Positions 51,400 through 62,622 are shown, counted from the first letter of the stretch. The stretch: DNA of 64,000 nt from Rhododendron vialii (GCF_030253575.1 NC_080558.1:4102001-4166000); one strand, 5' to 3'. Translations and numbers: made by a program. The notes: a model not told the origin generated them from the letters alone.

Positions 51400-53398
51400 T
51401 GTGGGCACGCGCCCCAAAAATTCTCCGTTTTTTTAGTCTTAAAGAAAATCGGTGTGCGGCCCTCTTTGGAAAAGCGCGGCGGAACGCTTCGATTCAGAGT
51501 CGCCACTCGGGTTTTAGCGGTGAGAGCACCCAAGGAACCGAACTCGAAAACGTTTGCCACGTTTGTTTGATTTTGAAAAAGGCATGGACCGGTCCGTCGT
51601 CACCTTCGATATCTGAGGTTCGGGAGCCAGTTTACGAGAGGGGAAGGGTTCTATGGCACCCCTCTCGCCCAATCCGGAGATCGGTCTCTACTAAGGCATT
51701 TTCTTACAAAAAGTTTACATTTTTCTCTCATTTGATCATCTCTCTAGCCAGTTAGGGCGGGGGAACAGTTAATGGGGATTAAAACTATAACAAGTTGTGA
51801 TTTATGTGGCAAAATGGTTTATGGATGACTTGATTGCAATGCTAAATATAGATTGAGAACAAGCACTGAGCAAGCTGGATAAATTGAAGTACGCTGCCCT
51901 GCAGGGACATGAGCAGATTCTGTGTCAGCATGCACTGGCCGAGCCATTGCATGCTGATAGACCATGCGCACGCCACTCCATAACTGGCGTACTCCACTTG
52001 TTTGTTTGCTCAGTCTTTGTTTTCAACCCTCTGGGCTCTGGAAAGGGACCAGCGCACACCCAGGACAAATCACGCAGTTAATAAAGCAGAAATGAATATA
52101 TTTACAGACAGATGAAATGGCTTCAAGCCACGAAAAACAGAAGAAATACCCCAAAACAGTGGAGGACAGGAAATAGGCCGAGATTAAGCTAAGATGCAAG
52201 GGCCAGCTACTGGATCTTGGGATCAATTGCCGTACGCCAGTCAAAGGCTGCCGTACGCCACTTTGAGCTTGATCCAGTACTTGGCTTTTGCATCATCTGG
52301 GTTCTGGAACATGACCAGAAAGATCCCAGAGGCCTTTCGGACAGATAAAGAGTAAGTATTGAACATTACAGCTAAAGCATTTCTGAATATAGAAAGCAGT
52401 AAACTGGTTCTTTAGCATGCTAGGGTGATTGACAGTAATGTAAAATAACAGGAATGGTGATCCATGATCCCCACGCCAGTGGTGCTCGTATCGCCATTAC
52501 TGGCGTACGGCATAGGTTTACTGGCGCGCGCCACTCTCCATCTCATATGATTGATGTATTTCACCAGTTTAAGGCCAGGACCAGTATTGTTTACTAGCCT
52601 GGGCCTCGCTGGTCCCCCTCAGGAGCTGAAAACAGAAAAGGACGTAAAGGTGGTATACCTTTTTGTATTGAGGTTTGAAGGTTGTGTTAAGCTTTAGAGG
52701 TTGAAAATGGAGGTTGTATGGTGACTGAACATCAGTGGGTGTATGGAAGTGGGCTACTTTCCTTTCTCTTTCAATAGAAGAAGAGAGAAGAAGAGCAAGA
52801 AGAGAGGAGAAGAAAGCTTTGTGCTTCTTAATGAGGTTAACCCCTTGCAAATGAATGCAAGGGGGGGTATTTATAGAGGGGGGAGAGACTGAGATCAGTT
52901 TGGTCCTAAGGCTTTGTTTGGCTAGTTGCTTGAGGAGAGCCTCCCATGCATTAAATGCATGGGACTTGCCTTGATGGGGGGTGTAGGAGGGAGAGGGAAC
53001 GCCTCTGCCGAGAGTAATCATCAGGGATACTGTGGCCGACGTCATGGTGGCCACCAAAGTCTCGTCCATGTGGCTGAATAAAGTTGATTTGACTGGGATT
53101 GACCGGCGTGCGCCAGATATGGACCAGCGTGCGCCAGTAAAAACCAGCCAACTGTCGATGACCGACACGTGGCAGATAACTGGCGTACGTCGCCAATGTA
53201 CTGGCGCAAGCCAGTTGGGTTTTGCTGGGGCCGTTTGGCTCTGGTTTGAAGGGTTTGAAAGGGGTTTGAAAGAGGCTCGGGATGCTCAAAGCTCAAACAC
53301 ACCATCATCCTCAGACTATTCTCGACTATAATCATCATTGGGGAAATAAAACGTCGGAAATTAGCATTCTCTGGACAGTCCAGAATGGGGTGTCTACA
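51400..53398. mobile_element. Nested solo LTR (~2.0 kb)
   Basis: Begins TGTGGGCACGCGCCCC and ends GGGGTGTCTACA, with near-matching 5-bp flanks (gaatc 51395-51399, gaagc 53399-53403). Internal phrases (gagtcgccactcggg, ggttcgggagccagtttacg) are typical of large plant gypsy LTRs. No internal region or second LTR is present, so it is a product of LTR-LTR recombination. It interrupts the leader exon of the antisense gene. Confidence 0.78.
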
Positions 53399-53497
53399 GA
53401 AGCAAGATCAGGAGATGAACCGTTGCTCTTCGAGTTCTGGCAATGGAGTTCTAGAGAGAGAAAGAGATCGTGGCCTTTCTCTCTCCTCGCGCTGCCC

Positions 53498-53505
53498 TTT
53501 ATATA
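53498..53505 (-). promoter_or_regulatory. Antisense TATA box
   Basis: The minus strand reads CTATATAAAGG, an almost ideal plant TATA box, between the 3' LTR and the solo LTR. A transcript starting near 53470 would run through a CT-rich leader toward the antisense ORF, with a plausible splice donor (CACAG|GTACGAG) at about 51355. Confidence 0.55.
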
Positions 53506-53838
53506 GAGCTAGGGTTCGAGAATCGAAGTTCCCGCCCGTCATTACACCGCCGAACCGTTGGCCATTTAGCGCATGACACGTGGCATAGAAAGGACAACCT
53601 GCAGAGCTTGCCAACCGTCCTCTCACCAGCCGTACCCAGCCATGAAGCGACATCTGGCACTCCTCCACTAAGAGTTCTCCATCAACGACTGATATTGCTT
53701 CTAAAGAGAGGATGGGTCAGGCTCGGCCAAATCTCACCTTTAACAAATAAAGATCACGTTCGGCATTCGATAGGTTCGGCCAGAGCTTGACTTCAATCCC
53801 TACCACGCGTTCGGCATCGGCAGAGATTGAGGGGCTAT

Positions 53839-54538
53839 TGTAGCAGGCCGAACATAGAATTTCGCAGTGATACGGACTGAACCCAGTCCATGTCGAGCAT
53901 AAACCTTGTGCACGGCTCCCGTCGTTACTCTTCATCGCCAACCCACTTGCCACAGGCTCGGCGGAAGACAAGCCCGTACTCGGCCACCGTCCTCGGCGAG
54001 GTCCCTCGCGACATGTCCTTCTCCGTCGATCGCGTGCCAGGATCGGCAATGTGCGTGCTCGGCCACCCGCGGAGTACGGCTGCTGCCGACGACGGCTGGC
54101 TACTGAGTCACGCGTCTCCCCAAGTGCGGAAGCGGTTATAACATAAGATGATCATGGGCGCACATGGGTGTGCCAGCTCAGCCCTAAAAACGGTTACCAG
54201 ATCTATTTCATGATGTCACCATGACATCACTTGGCTCGTAAAAGGCACGCGATCGTACTTGGAGAGCAAGCCAGGAAGGTCCTATAAATATACAGTGATG
54301 GTAACCCTAAAGGTACATGCGACTCAATACTCACACAGATACACTCTCCAGTCTTCTGCTTCCTCTCTCTGTACTATATTTATCCTCTCGCTGGAGGGCC
54401 TTGCCGGGAGAACTCCCGGCCAGGTCTTATTCGTGCGCTCCCTGTGCAGGCTAGGGAAGAAGGCTCAATAACCATCAAACTACCAGCGAAGGAACGAAGA
54501 ACGAAGATCAAGGATCACAGACCACACAATTTATTATT
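53839..54538 (+). repeat. 3' LTR
   Basis: 700 bp, TGTAGCAGGCCG..CCACACA, preceded by a purine-rich tract. It differs from the 5' LTR by scattered substitutions and two short indels near its end. Confidence 0.93.
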
Positions 54539-55076
54539 CTTTTGAGATGTGCTATTTCTAGCATTTGGATAGTTAAAATCGTTAGTGTAGAATGAAATTT
54601 TTGTTAAAGGTTTGTTTCAGTTATTGGTAGTACTCCATATGAGTTTTTGCGTCTTGTTTACCTTTTTGTTATTAGATTGTGGTCCTATGTGCTTTCCCTC
54701 TTGAACAAGGTTGCAAAATATATACTCGTACTCCATAACTTTTCAGTCACACATCAAGCCTTATGGTTGTCCATGAATTACGTACCAATCTTAAACCAAG
54801 AATGGTATCCCTAGTATCATGGTTCCCTTTCCTTTTCTCTGTTACCATTCTTCATCACAAACAAAGCTAAAAAAAAACCAAAACCCATAATCGGAGAACA
54901 TAGAGTAAAACACACCATATGAAGCACTAAATTTTCAGACTATAGCAACAGCAACTCAAATACAAAGGTATTGGACAAATAGTTTGACTGTACAACCAAA
55001 CACTTTTACAGTAAATACTAAGAAAGGTAAATGCTTAAGTACCAAGATTAAAGTTGGTCAACGCCACATTCATGAG
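54539..55076. other. Rest of the duplicated PRAF 3' end; NLP-like 3' flank
   Basis: About 54539-54740 aligns by eye with 39865-40150 (shared 'gtgctatttcYag', 'gtgctttc' and related phrases), continuing the copy that starts near 40514. The remaining 300 bp are the probable 3' UTR of the RWP-RK gene on the minus strand. Confidence 0.6.
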
Positions 55077-58000
55077 CTACTTTGGTATAAGAAATAGCTC
55101 AATCGAACGAGTGCCCAGCCGGCTAGAACTGGAGATACATTCCTCTAAATCTTCATCGCATTTTATTAACATCAAATCATCATCCTCGTCTTTGTAATTG
55201 ATGTTATAAGTTCCAGCCTCGAATGACAGCCTCTTTTTCACTTGTTGTTCCAGCTCTTCCTTTCGCCACGGACAAGACAACCGAAACATAATTGTTCCTT
55301 CTTCACACCTTACCTTTACCTTCACACTATTTGTATCAGTAGTAGCTGAGACTTCATTAGATGGCAGCAACGTATCGGAATTCAATTGTGGGATTTGCTC
55401 TTGATCAACAACTGCAGGAGATTCATTAGGACGAGATTGACCGATATTATAAGTTCCAACCTCGAATGACAGCCTCTTTTTCACTTGTTCCAGCTCTTCC
55501 TTTAGCCACGGACAAGACAACCGAAACATTGTTGTTCCTTCTTCACACCTTACCTTTACCTTCACACTATTTGTATCAATAGTAGCTGAGACTTGATTAG
55601 AAGGCAGCAACGTATCGGAATTCAATTGTGGGATTTGCTCTTGATCAACAACCGTTGGAGATTCATTAGGACGAGATTGACCAATAAGCTCGTGTTCCTT
55701 GCGAGGTGGCCATCTGTAGATATTATACTCCCGACAAACTCTCTTAAACGTTGATCGGCTAACTGCAAAAAATAGGAATCGAGAAGCTCAAAATTCGTCT
55801 ACATGAGTAACTCTGACCTACATCTCCATTTTGCAGACTTCAATAATTAGTCTAATTTCAAAAAGTACATTCAGAGTTTATAACTATTCACACGCTCTAA
55901 GTCGAACCACAAATTCCAATGTCTATTTGTAGTCTCTACCTTTTAAGGATTCAATACTTTCTTTGCGAAAATCAAATTCACTTCTTGAATATAAATGGGA
56001 TATTGAGATCATTTTCAAAGTAATTACTACACTAGATCCAAAAAGTACTCACTATACTGCTTTGATGGTACCTATTCTTATTGATAGATTAGATGAACAT
56101 AGATGAGGTTATACACATTTCTTACGTAAATGGAGATTGAATCTCCATTTTCAGTGGTGAACATGGCTCGTATTAGTTTGGTTTTGTGCTAAACAAAAAA
56201 CCAAACGAAGTCGTGAGGATTTAATGTTTCAAGACCAAACCTATCTAGGAAAACGACGAACCGGACCAATCCAAACCATTTGACTATGAGTCGGTTCCAA
56301 TTTTGAACCATAGTTACCTTTAAGTTTAGATATCTTATGTACGAGACATTTATACCACTTACAAATCGCATCAGATGCTCAACACAAAACCCTTGTTTTA
56401 AATGAGCTTAATTAAAAGCCACCAAAAATTCAGCATACTTTGTTTTAAATATGAATCGAGCATATTTTTAAATATTCATGAAGTTACTAATGTATCCATT
56501 TTTTAGTTGAGTCTTCAAATATGGAAACTGAAATTGAGGTCTCCATTTTGATGCTCCCATACAGAGCATGGTTGGAGCAAGATAGACTTTGAAATGTTTC
56601 GGTGGAGTTTTTGAGAGAAAAGACTATCCAGTTGGAAACAACAAGCAAGATATTACCAACAAAATTGAGATTTTCATTTGTTGAAGAACAGTATTTATGC
56701 GTACCTTGGAGATGCTTTGCAGCATCTTTAAGACGCATTCTCTTGGTTTGTAATATATCTTCCTTTGCAATCGCAATTCTAACTCCAGTAGTTCCTTTGT
56801 TACCTCTCTTTCCTCCTGGGCTCTTTTCCTTAAATTTCCCTTTCCCTAAACACCCAGAATTCAACTGAGCCTCTACTATTACACCATCCCCTGTTCCCTC
56901 AACCCCCGTCCCAATGGCTTCATCTTCATCATTGCCCAAACCCGCATCAGGGTTATCTTGTTGAGCTGTAGGCAAAAACTGTGGCGGCAGAATTTCCTTT
57001 TCAAAAAAACTATTTGTGTCAACCGTAGCCATCAAGGCTTGAGTAGAAGGCACAGTATGAGAAGACAACTGTGGGATTCCCTTTTGACCGACAACCGCGG
57101 GAGTTTCATTGGGGAGAGATTGCCTAATAAATTTGTGTTCATTGCGAGGTGGCCATCTGTGGATACCATACTCCCGACAAGAACTTTTCAGTTTAGCGAT
57201 GCTAACTGCAATAAGGAAGAAAAATTAAAGCTCAATATTTTTCTACCAAAGCAACTCCAATGCACATTTCCAATTTCGAGAGCCACAAAAAATATGTTTG
57301 AGTAAAAAAGAATTGTATTCAAAGCATATCACCACATTCACAGTGACTATATAACCACAATTCTCTCTGCCTAGTCCCGGATGGGATTCTCATATCGGCA
57401 CCTAGTGCTGATTTGCTTTTGCAGGGTGTTCTGTAATCCCGGAGTAGGTAGTTTGGTGCAATCCAGTATTTTTGCGATGTAATCTTTGCCTTCGGGCTTA
57501 AAATGAATTGACTGATTAAAAAAAAAAATATAACCACAATTCTCAAGTCCTTTGTACGTATGGCTTTATGCACTTCCTCTCTTCTTCTTCTTTTCGTATA
57601 TTTCCGCGTGTCTCCAAATATAGCATCTTAAATTGAGGTATTCAATTGCGATCTCCCATACAGAGCATGATAGAAACTAAAAGGGTTTATTGGTTTTAAT
57701 CAGAGTAAACTTTGATTGAAGAAGTTTATGTTACTATGTAAATTGACATGAATTTTATTCTTCTGAGTTGTATGTATTGATATAGGATTTCACTCCATTA
57801 AAAGCTTGCGCTCAAATTGATTTGAATGTGAGAGAGTACTCCTATAGTCCCTATGAATTTACTATATAGGAATATAAATGTATATGCGTATCGATCATTA
57901 TGTTTTTTTCTTTTGGAAAAAAAATTATTTGTTGATTAATGTAAAACTATCTGTTGTAATGCAATTGAACTTTGAATTCACGAATCACCCTAATAAAGAA

Positions 58001-58674
58001 TATCAAGCAGAGGTAAGAACGTGTACATCAACATTTTCCCAAGTGCTACGCATGTGAGAAGTTTGGAGCACTTTGTATGCCCTTCTAACCTAAAAAAAAA
58101 CAAGAACAGAATTGAGATTTTCATTTCTTGAAGAAGGACATGTATGCGTACCTTTGAGATGTTTTGCAGCATCTTTGCTACGCATTCCCTTAGTTTGTAA
58201 GATATCTTCCAGAGCCAGAGGAATTGCAATTCTAACCCCATTTGTTTTCTTGTTTCTTCTCTCTCCAACTGAGTTCTTTTCCTTTGTTTTCTTTTTTTCC
58301 AAACACTCAGAATTCAACTCATGTGCCATTACACAATGATCCCCTGTTCTCTCACTACCAATATTTCCAAATGCCTCAACTTCATCAATATTCTTCGCGG
58401 CCTTGCTGTACCCCATTCCAAAATCTTCATTTGGGTTCTCTTCTTCTGATCTGTTTTCATTTAGGAAGTGCCTAGGGGAATATGTGTGCTGTGACGGAGA
58501 GGAACATGTGTGATGCGACGGGGAGGAACATGTGTGCCGCGACGGAGAGGAATTCCACCAGTGCCGCGACGGAGAGGAATTCAACCAGTGCCGCAACGGA
58601 GAGGAATTCAACCAGTGCAACTCCTCCTCGGAATCGTCAGATTCCAATTCTTCAATGTTCCTAAGCCCAACCAT
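55077..58674 (-). CDS. RWP-RK / PB1 protein with internally duplicated domains (NLP-like)
   Basis: Three exons, 58674-58152, 57205-56705 and 55762-55077, join in phase into 569 aa. There are two RWP-RK domains, each split by an intron at the same place: about 145-205 (SKDAAKHLK|VSIAKLK, CREYGIHRWPPRN) and about 312-372 (LKDAAKHLQ|VSRSTFK, CREYNIYRWPPRK). A PB1 domain ends the protein (about 489-569: SVKVKVRCEEG, basic Lys, then the acidic DEDDDLMLIKCDEDLEE). A truncated PB1 copy lies before it (about 408-435). NIN-like proteins (NLPs) combine one RWP-RK and one PB1 with an N-terminal GAF-like nitrate-response region; that region is absent here. RWP-RK binds nitrate-responsive DNA elements and PB1 mediates multimerisation. 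The N-terminus holds a Ser/His-rich coding minisatellite. Start ATG 58674 is the first in-frame ATG. A transcription factor is likely; the exact role is unknown. Confidence 0.8.
55204..55686. repeat. ~240-bp tandem duplication in the PB1 exon
   Basis: Copies at 55204-55446 and 55447-55686 are nearly identical (period 243, with one 3-bp indel). Each encodes the linker (GQSRPNESP..IPQLNSDTLLPSN) and the first part of PB1. The frame is kept. Confidence 0.93.
58484..58617. repeat. Coding minisatellite in RWP-RK exon 1
   Basis: About five units of 24-29 bp with the core 'gcgacggagaggaa'. On the coding strand they give repeated HWLNSSPSR and HTCSSPS peptides. Unit lengths keep the frame. Confidence 0.85.
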
Positions 58675-59338
58675 TACCACATTCACCAAATTACTAGTTT
58701 GAAGAATGGAAAATTAACAGGGGGGGGGATTGAAATTGGAAGCAAACCCAAGTGAATTAAGTAGTACTGTATAAATGAAGCGGAACAAGAGATGAGAGGG
58801 GACCCAGAGTGAATCAGGGTTTGATGTGCCCGTGAAAAGAAGAATTGAGGATTCACCCCACTAGATTTCTAGGGTTCTACCACTCCTCTTGAAAATCTTT
58901 CAGTGGCGAGCGGGTACCACGTGGTGTCCGCTCGGGCATCCGAACCATCCATTGCGTGTTTGAACGGTTTAGATTTGGAGAGAAAAAAGAAAGAAAGAGA
59001 AAGTGTTGAGGTGAAGGGAGAGAAAAAGAGTTTCAATTCGAACCGTCCTAAAGTATATTGAATGGCTCGGATGCGCCGAACGAATACGATGTATGTACGA
59101 CGTAGGATATATCCGCTCTGCACTAAAAAATCAGGATATATCCGCTCTGCACTAAAAAATCACTCGCTACTCCTACCTGCCTCTATGTTTTTAAAGGAAA
59201 AATAATATATAATATACTAGCGTACATGAATGGGGAACATGAAAATGCATTGTCGAGATTCACTCTATCAAGACTCTTCCTAAAGCCCAATGAGAGGATG
59301 TTTCCTTGCCTTTCTAGTTTCTAGCCTTCTTTTTGTTA
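58675..59338. other. Upstream region of the RWP-RK gene
   Basis: The promoter should lie in the first few hundred bases; I see no clear TATA box. A MITE-like block (about 58890-59120) and a 29-bp tandem duplication (59104-59161) follow. Confidence 0.45.
59104..59161. repeat. 29-bp tandem duplication
   Basis: 'aggatatatccgctctgcac' starts at 59104 and 59133; two identical copies. Confidence 0.9.
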
Positions 59339-59551
59339 CTCCCCATGCTATAAAGTTTATCTTATCTGTTCGTAAAATAAGGACTAAAAATAATATACAT
59401 TTCTTTCAAGAAAAAAATTCAATTTTTTTTCACAAACTTAAAAAACTTAGTGATATCTAATCAATTATTTTCTTTTTTTGAAATTTTCTTGAAAAAAAAT
59501 GTATTTTTAAGTTTTCGTTCAGACCAAACAAACTTTACGAGATGGAGGGAG
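59339..59551. mobile_element. Stowaway-like MITE
   Basis: 213 bp with CTCCCCATGC and complement-of-CTCCCTCCATC ends and TA on both sides. It is the best preserved of three related copies in the window. Confidence 0.75.
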
Positions 59552-59565
59552 TATTTGATTCTTAC

Positions 59566-59766
59566 CATAAATTTTTGGGTGCAAATAGGGTAAAGTCCAC
59601 GGGGTACCCAGTCCCATCCGAGCTATCCATTTGAGCTTTAGACGGCCCAGATCCAAGCAAAGGAAAAGAGAAGAAAGAGTGTTCAGATCTAGACTGTCCA
59701 AAACACAGATGAACGGCTCGGATGGGTGTTGAGTATCGCCATCCAATCTGCACCCAAAAATTTCTC
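59566..59766. mobile_element. Mutator-type MITE
   Basis: 201 bp with inverted AAATTTTTGGGTGCA near both ends and a perfect 9-bp flanking duplication gattcttac (59557-59565 and 59767-59775). A 9-bp TSD points to the Mutator superfamily. It sits directly beside the Stowaway copy. Confidence 0.75.
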
Positions 59767-59775
59767 GATTCTTAC

Positions 59776-62517
59776 TAATTTACAATTGGTTTGGTCTTTT
59801 GAACTTGCCCAAAGGATCAAAAGATTCAAAAAACACAACCCTTGGCGAAAAGGAGATACATGGGCATGGCACAGAAGTGTAATATTTCCTCTTACTTCAT
59901 GTGCACGAAAACGTTTTGGACCCAAAATTTCACATCTTGGCAAAAATCCACATCCAGTTCCGATAGCAATATGCGTATATTCACTGATTCACAAAAAAAG
60001 CCCACAAACATTCCTCTCCTAGTGAAAATATGTTCTATTGGCCAGTAATGTATCTCTTTTTGAGCGGATCAAAAAAAAAATGTATTTCTTTTTGAAACTG
60101 CTATAGGATACATGAAGGGAAAAACACGTGCCGTCATTTTCTCATACATGAATAATTTTTCGCTGAGCAGAAGGTACGTCAAGTTATGTCTAGGCTGGGA
60201 ATGAAAGACAAGAACCGTCTTGTTTTTTCACTTTTTGTATCAGTTAGATGATTAATTTGACTTTGTCCAAATTGAACTTCTTCCAAACCACCCCTTTTTT
60301 GTCTCCGTGTGTCCGTCCAACCCCATCCGATATCAAACTCTATCTGTGTAAGCCCGGTTTTAGTGAGTTACCAAAAATACCCAAAATCCTTGCCTCCCCC
60401 ACGAACGCGATGGGCCAAACCAGATTCTCTCCTTCAACTCTCTTTCTCGCGTTTGTTGTTCAGATCCAAAGCGAAAAAGAAGACGGACTCGGATCTGAAT
60501 TCCATGACTTCGAGCACGGCGTCAACAGGGTCTTGGTTCTCTAACATGCTCTCCAGCCACCGGAAGAAGCAGTCGGCGACCGGACCCTACCTGCGGTTGT
60601 CGAACCTCCCGGCGAAAAAGTCAAAAACTGATTGAAAACCCTAGGTTCGGAACAGAAAGGAATTTTGGTAGAGTTTGAAGGAGTGTTTGGAACTAGGAAG
60701 TTCATTCAAGTTTTGTTTAATCACCTGTAAATTAGGCTGTAGTGTAATCTGAGAGTGGAGGATGGGAAAGCTCAAGATCCACTCGGTGAAACCCTCTTGA
60801 TGTTGGACTGTGGATTCGATTCGGACGAGATTGGAAGGGACTCGAGTCCTACGTAATCTGAGAGTGGAAGGGGAGGAATTAGGGGTGTGAATTTTGTAAT
60901 TTGAGGGTGTGAATTGTGCAGTGTGTAAAAGAATTCACACTCTCAAAATTCACACCAAGAATTCATACTAAGAATGGTGCAGATGAGGTGTGTGAAAGAA
61001 TTCACATCGATAATTCAAACACCCCAAGAATTTCGGGATTAATTTTTTTTGATATCACATATGTCGGTTGGGTCTTTTGTTATTGCATTATTGAGTGTTT
61101 TTTTTTTGTCTATCCTAGTGAATTCTTGATTTGGGGTGAATTGTAAGATTATTCCGTGTTTAGAATTTGTCAAAATCGAACAATCCTGCGAGATTATCCT
61201 GTGTTTGGAGTGGCGTTAGCGCTCTTCTTGGTCTATAAATTACACATCAATTTTGAAAACGTTTTTTCTCACACTATCCTTCATGGCAGATTAGAGAGCT
61301 GTGATGAAAGTCTCAATATGATCCCACAATCCGTAACAACTTTTATTTTTAATCTAAATTTGAATCAACACAAAAAGATCAAACAGATCCTAGACGTAGA
61401 AATTAGAATCCAGGGTACAAATTGGAAGGATATTCTCCTTTGCTTTCCCGGTGGGCTAGGGTCAGTGTTTTCCCTAATGGGTTCAAATCATAGCAAATCA
61501 AAATTCCTAGCGTAATTATACCAAGAATGAAAGTTTCCATAGGATCAGCCGACCCAACAAGCTAATGAGGGGCGGCACCCCTAGCTGGTCTCAACTTCAT
61601 GGTGAAGTTGCGATCTCCAACTTTAACTAATTCTGGCGACACTATTATAAACAACTAACAATATTGTAGCTTATTACAGTTGTTTTGTCCGATTAATCTC
61701 CCAATGTGGTAGTTTTAACAACTCTCGTTCTTCACATGTCTTCTTGGCTAGGTGCTTGGCCTGTGGTACTGGTAGGTATCTATGCATTTTTAGAGTAGTA
61801 ATGAAGGAGACGATTATACTGATCGTTACTCCCTCCCTGCCATTTTTGATTTTATTTGCTCTTTATAGGCATTACAACTATTTGTGGAGTCCTCTTAATA
61901 TTGTTGAGATTTATGCAATTGCCCTTCAAAAACAAATGAAAGCCCATGCACTCCAAGTCTAACCAAACTTTTTATGGGTTAAAGTTTGGAAGGTTGCTTT
62001 GTGTTGGTTGCTATTTTCAAAAATGAAGCAAATACATTGGAACGGCCCAAAATGAAAAGATGAGCAAATAAATACTCATATTAATTTTATACCTTAAAGC
62101 AAATAGATTCCTTTAATTTGGTCCCAAAAAGTCAAAGTTACAATCAACTCAAATTGCTCTCCAACTTATTTGGTCAAAAAGCCTTGGTACGTTGGTAGGG
62201 ATTTCCAGGGAGAACTTAAGGGCAAAATGGAAGCTACATGAGAGTTTTTTAATTCTTTGTAGTTCATTAACTAGAAATCCACAAATCTAATTGTTGTATG
62301 TTAGTCCCATTCGATGGAGACCAGTGTAATTAGTTGAAAGGTTGGGAGAGCGGTGTATTTGTAAGAAACCTCAAGGGAGGATGGTGAAATTACCCTAAAA
62401 TTTGAATGCCGGCCGTCAACACGTTTTAGTCAACATGCGTACGTATGATTTACGCGGATATTCTTTTTTCAGAGTAGAATATTGAATATCAAAAGACAAA
62501 TTAACAATAGATTATGA
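59776..62517. other. Intergenic, mostly unassigned
   Basis: AT-rich DNA. The only exon-like patch is 60400-60640, treated below. Short 'gaattcacac' phrases recur near 60915-61010. I see no other structure that I can name. Confidence 0.4.
60504..60635 (+). CDS. Short ORF, unrecognised
   Basis: A 43-codon frame in a GC-richer patch, rich in Ser, Lys and Arg (start MTSSTASTGSWFSNMLSSH, end KKSKTD). The surrounding 60400-60640 has codon-like composition and a leader-like upstream region. I do not recognise it. It could be a real small gene, the first exon of a gene running on, or a relic. No domain or signal sequence is visible. Confidence 0.22.
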   Translation: MTSSTASTGSWFSNMLSSHRKKQSATGPYLRLSNLPAKKSKTD

Positions 62518-62622
62518 TTTTGGCACTCTAAAAATTGATGGAGAGATTCTAAAATTGAACTGTATTAATATACAAAACGACGTTATTTTGGAACCCCTCC
62601 ATCAATTTTTAGAGTGCTAAAA
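62518..62622. repeat. Small fold-back element
   Basis: About 105 bp with 25-bp inverted ends (ggcactctaaaaattgatgg and its complement). No clear TSD. Confidence 0.7.

Larger units (their letters stand above)
40764..54538 (+). mobile_element. Tat-lineage Ty3/gypsy LTR retrotransposon, degenerate
   Basis: A 13.8-kb element bounded by two LTRs (684 and 700 bp) starting TG and ending CA. Order: 5' LTR, a probable primer-binding site just after it (tggtgaacccgacg, from 41450), gag, protease-RT-RNase H-second RNase H-integrase, a spacer, an antisense gene (48424-50961), a nested solo LTR (51400-53398), a purine-rich tract (gagattgagggg, 53824-53835) and the 3' LTR. The second, archaeal-type RNase H after the gypsy one and the antisense ORF mark the Tat lineage. 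By eye the LTRs differ at some two dozen sites plus small indels, so the insertion is not very recent. Several frameshifts and a stop show that it is dead. Flanking 5-mers (atata and attta) match only partly. Confidence 0.93.

Noticed and set aside
54340..54471. Short ORFs in the LTRs
   Set aside because: Present in both LTRs with changes that ignore codon positions; not protein genes.
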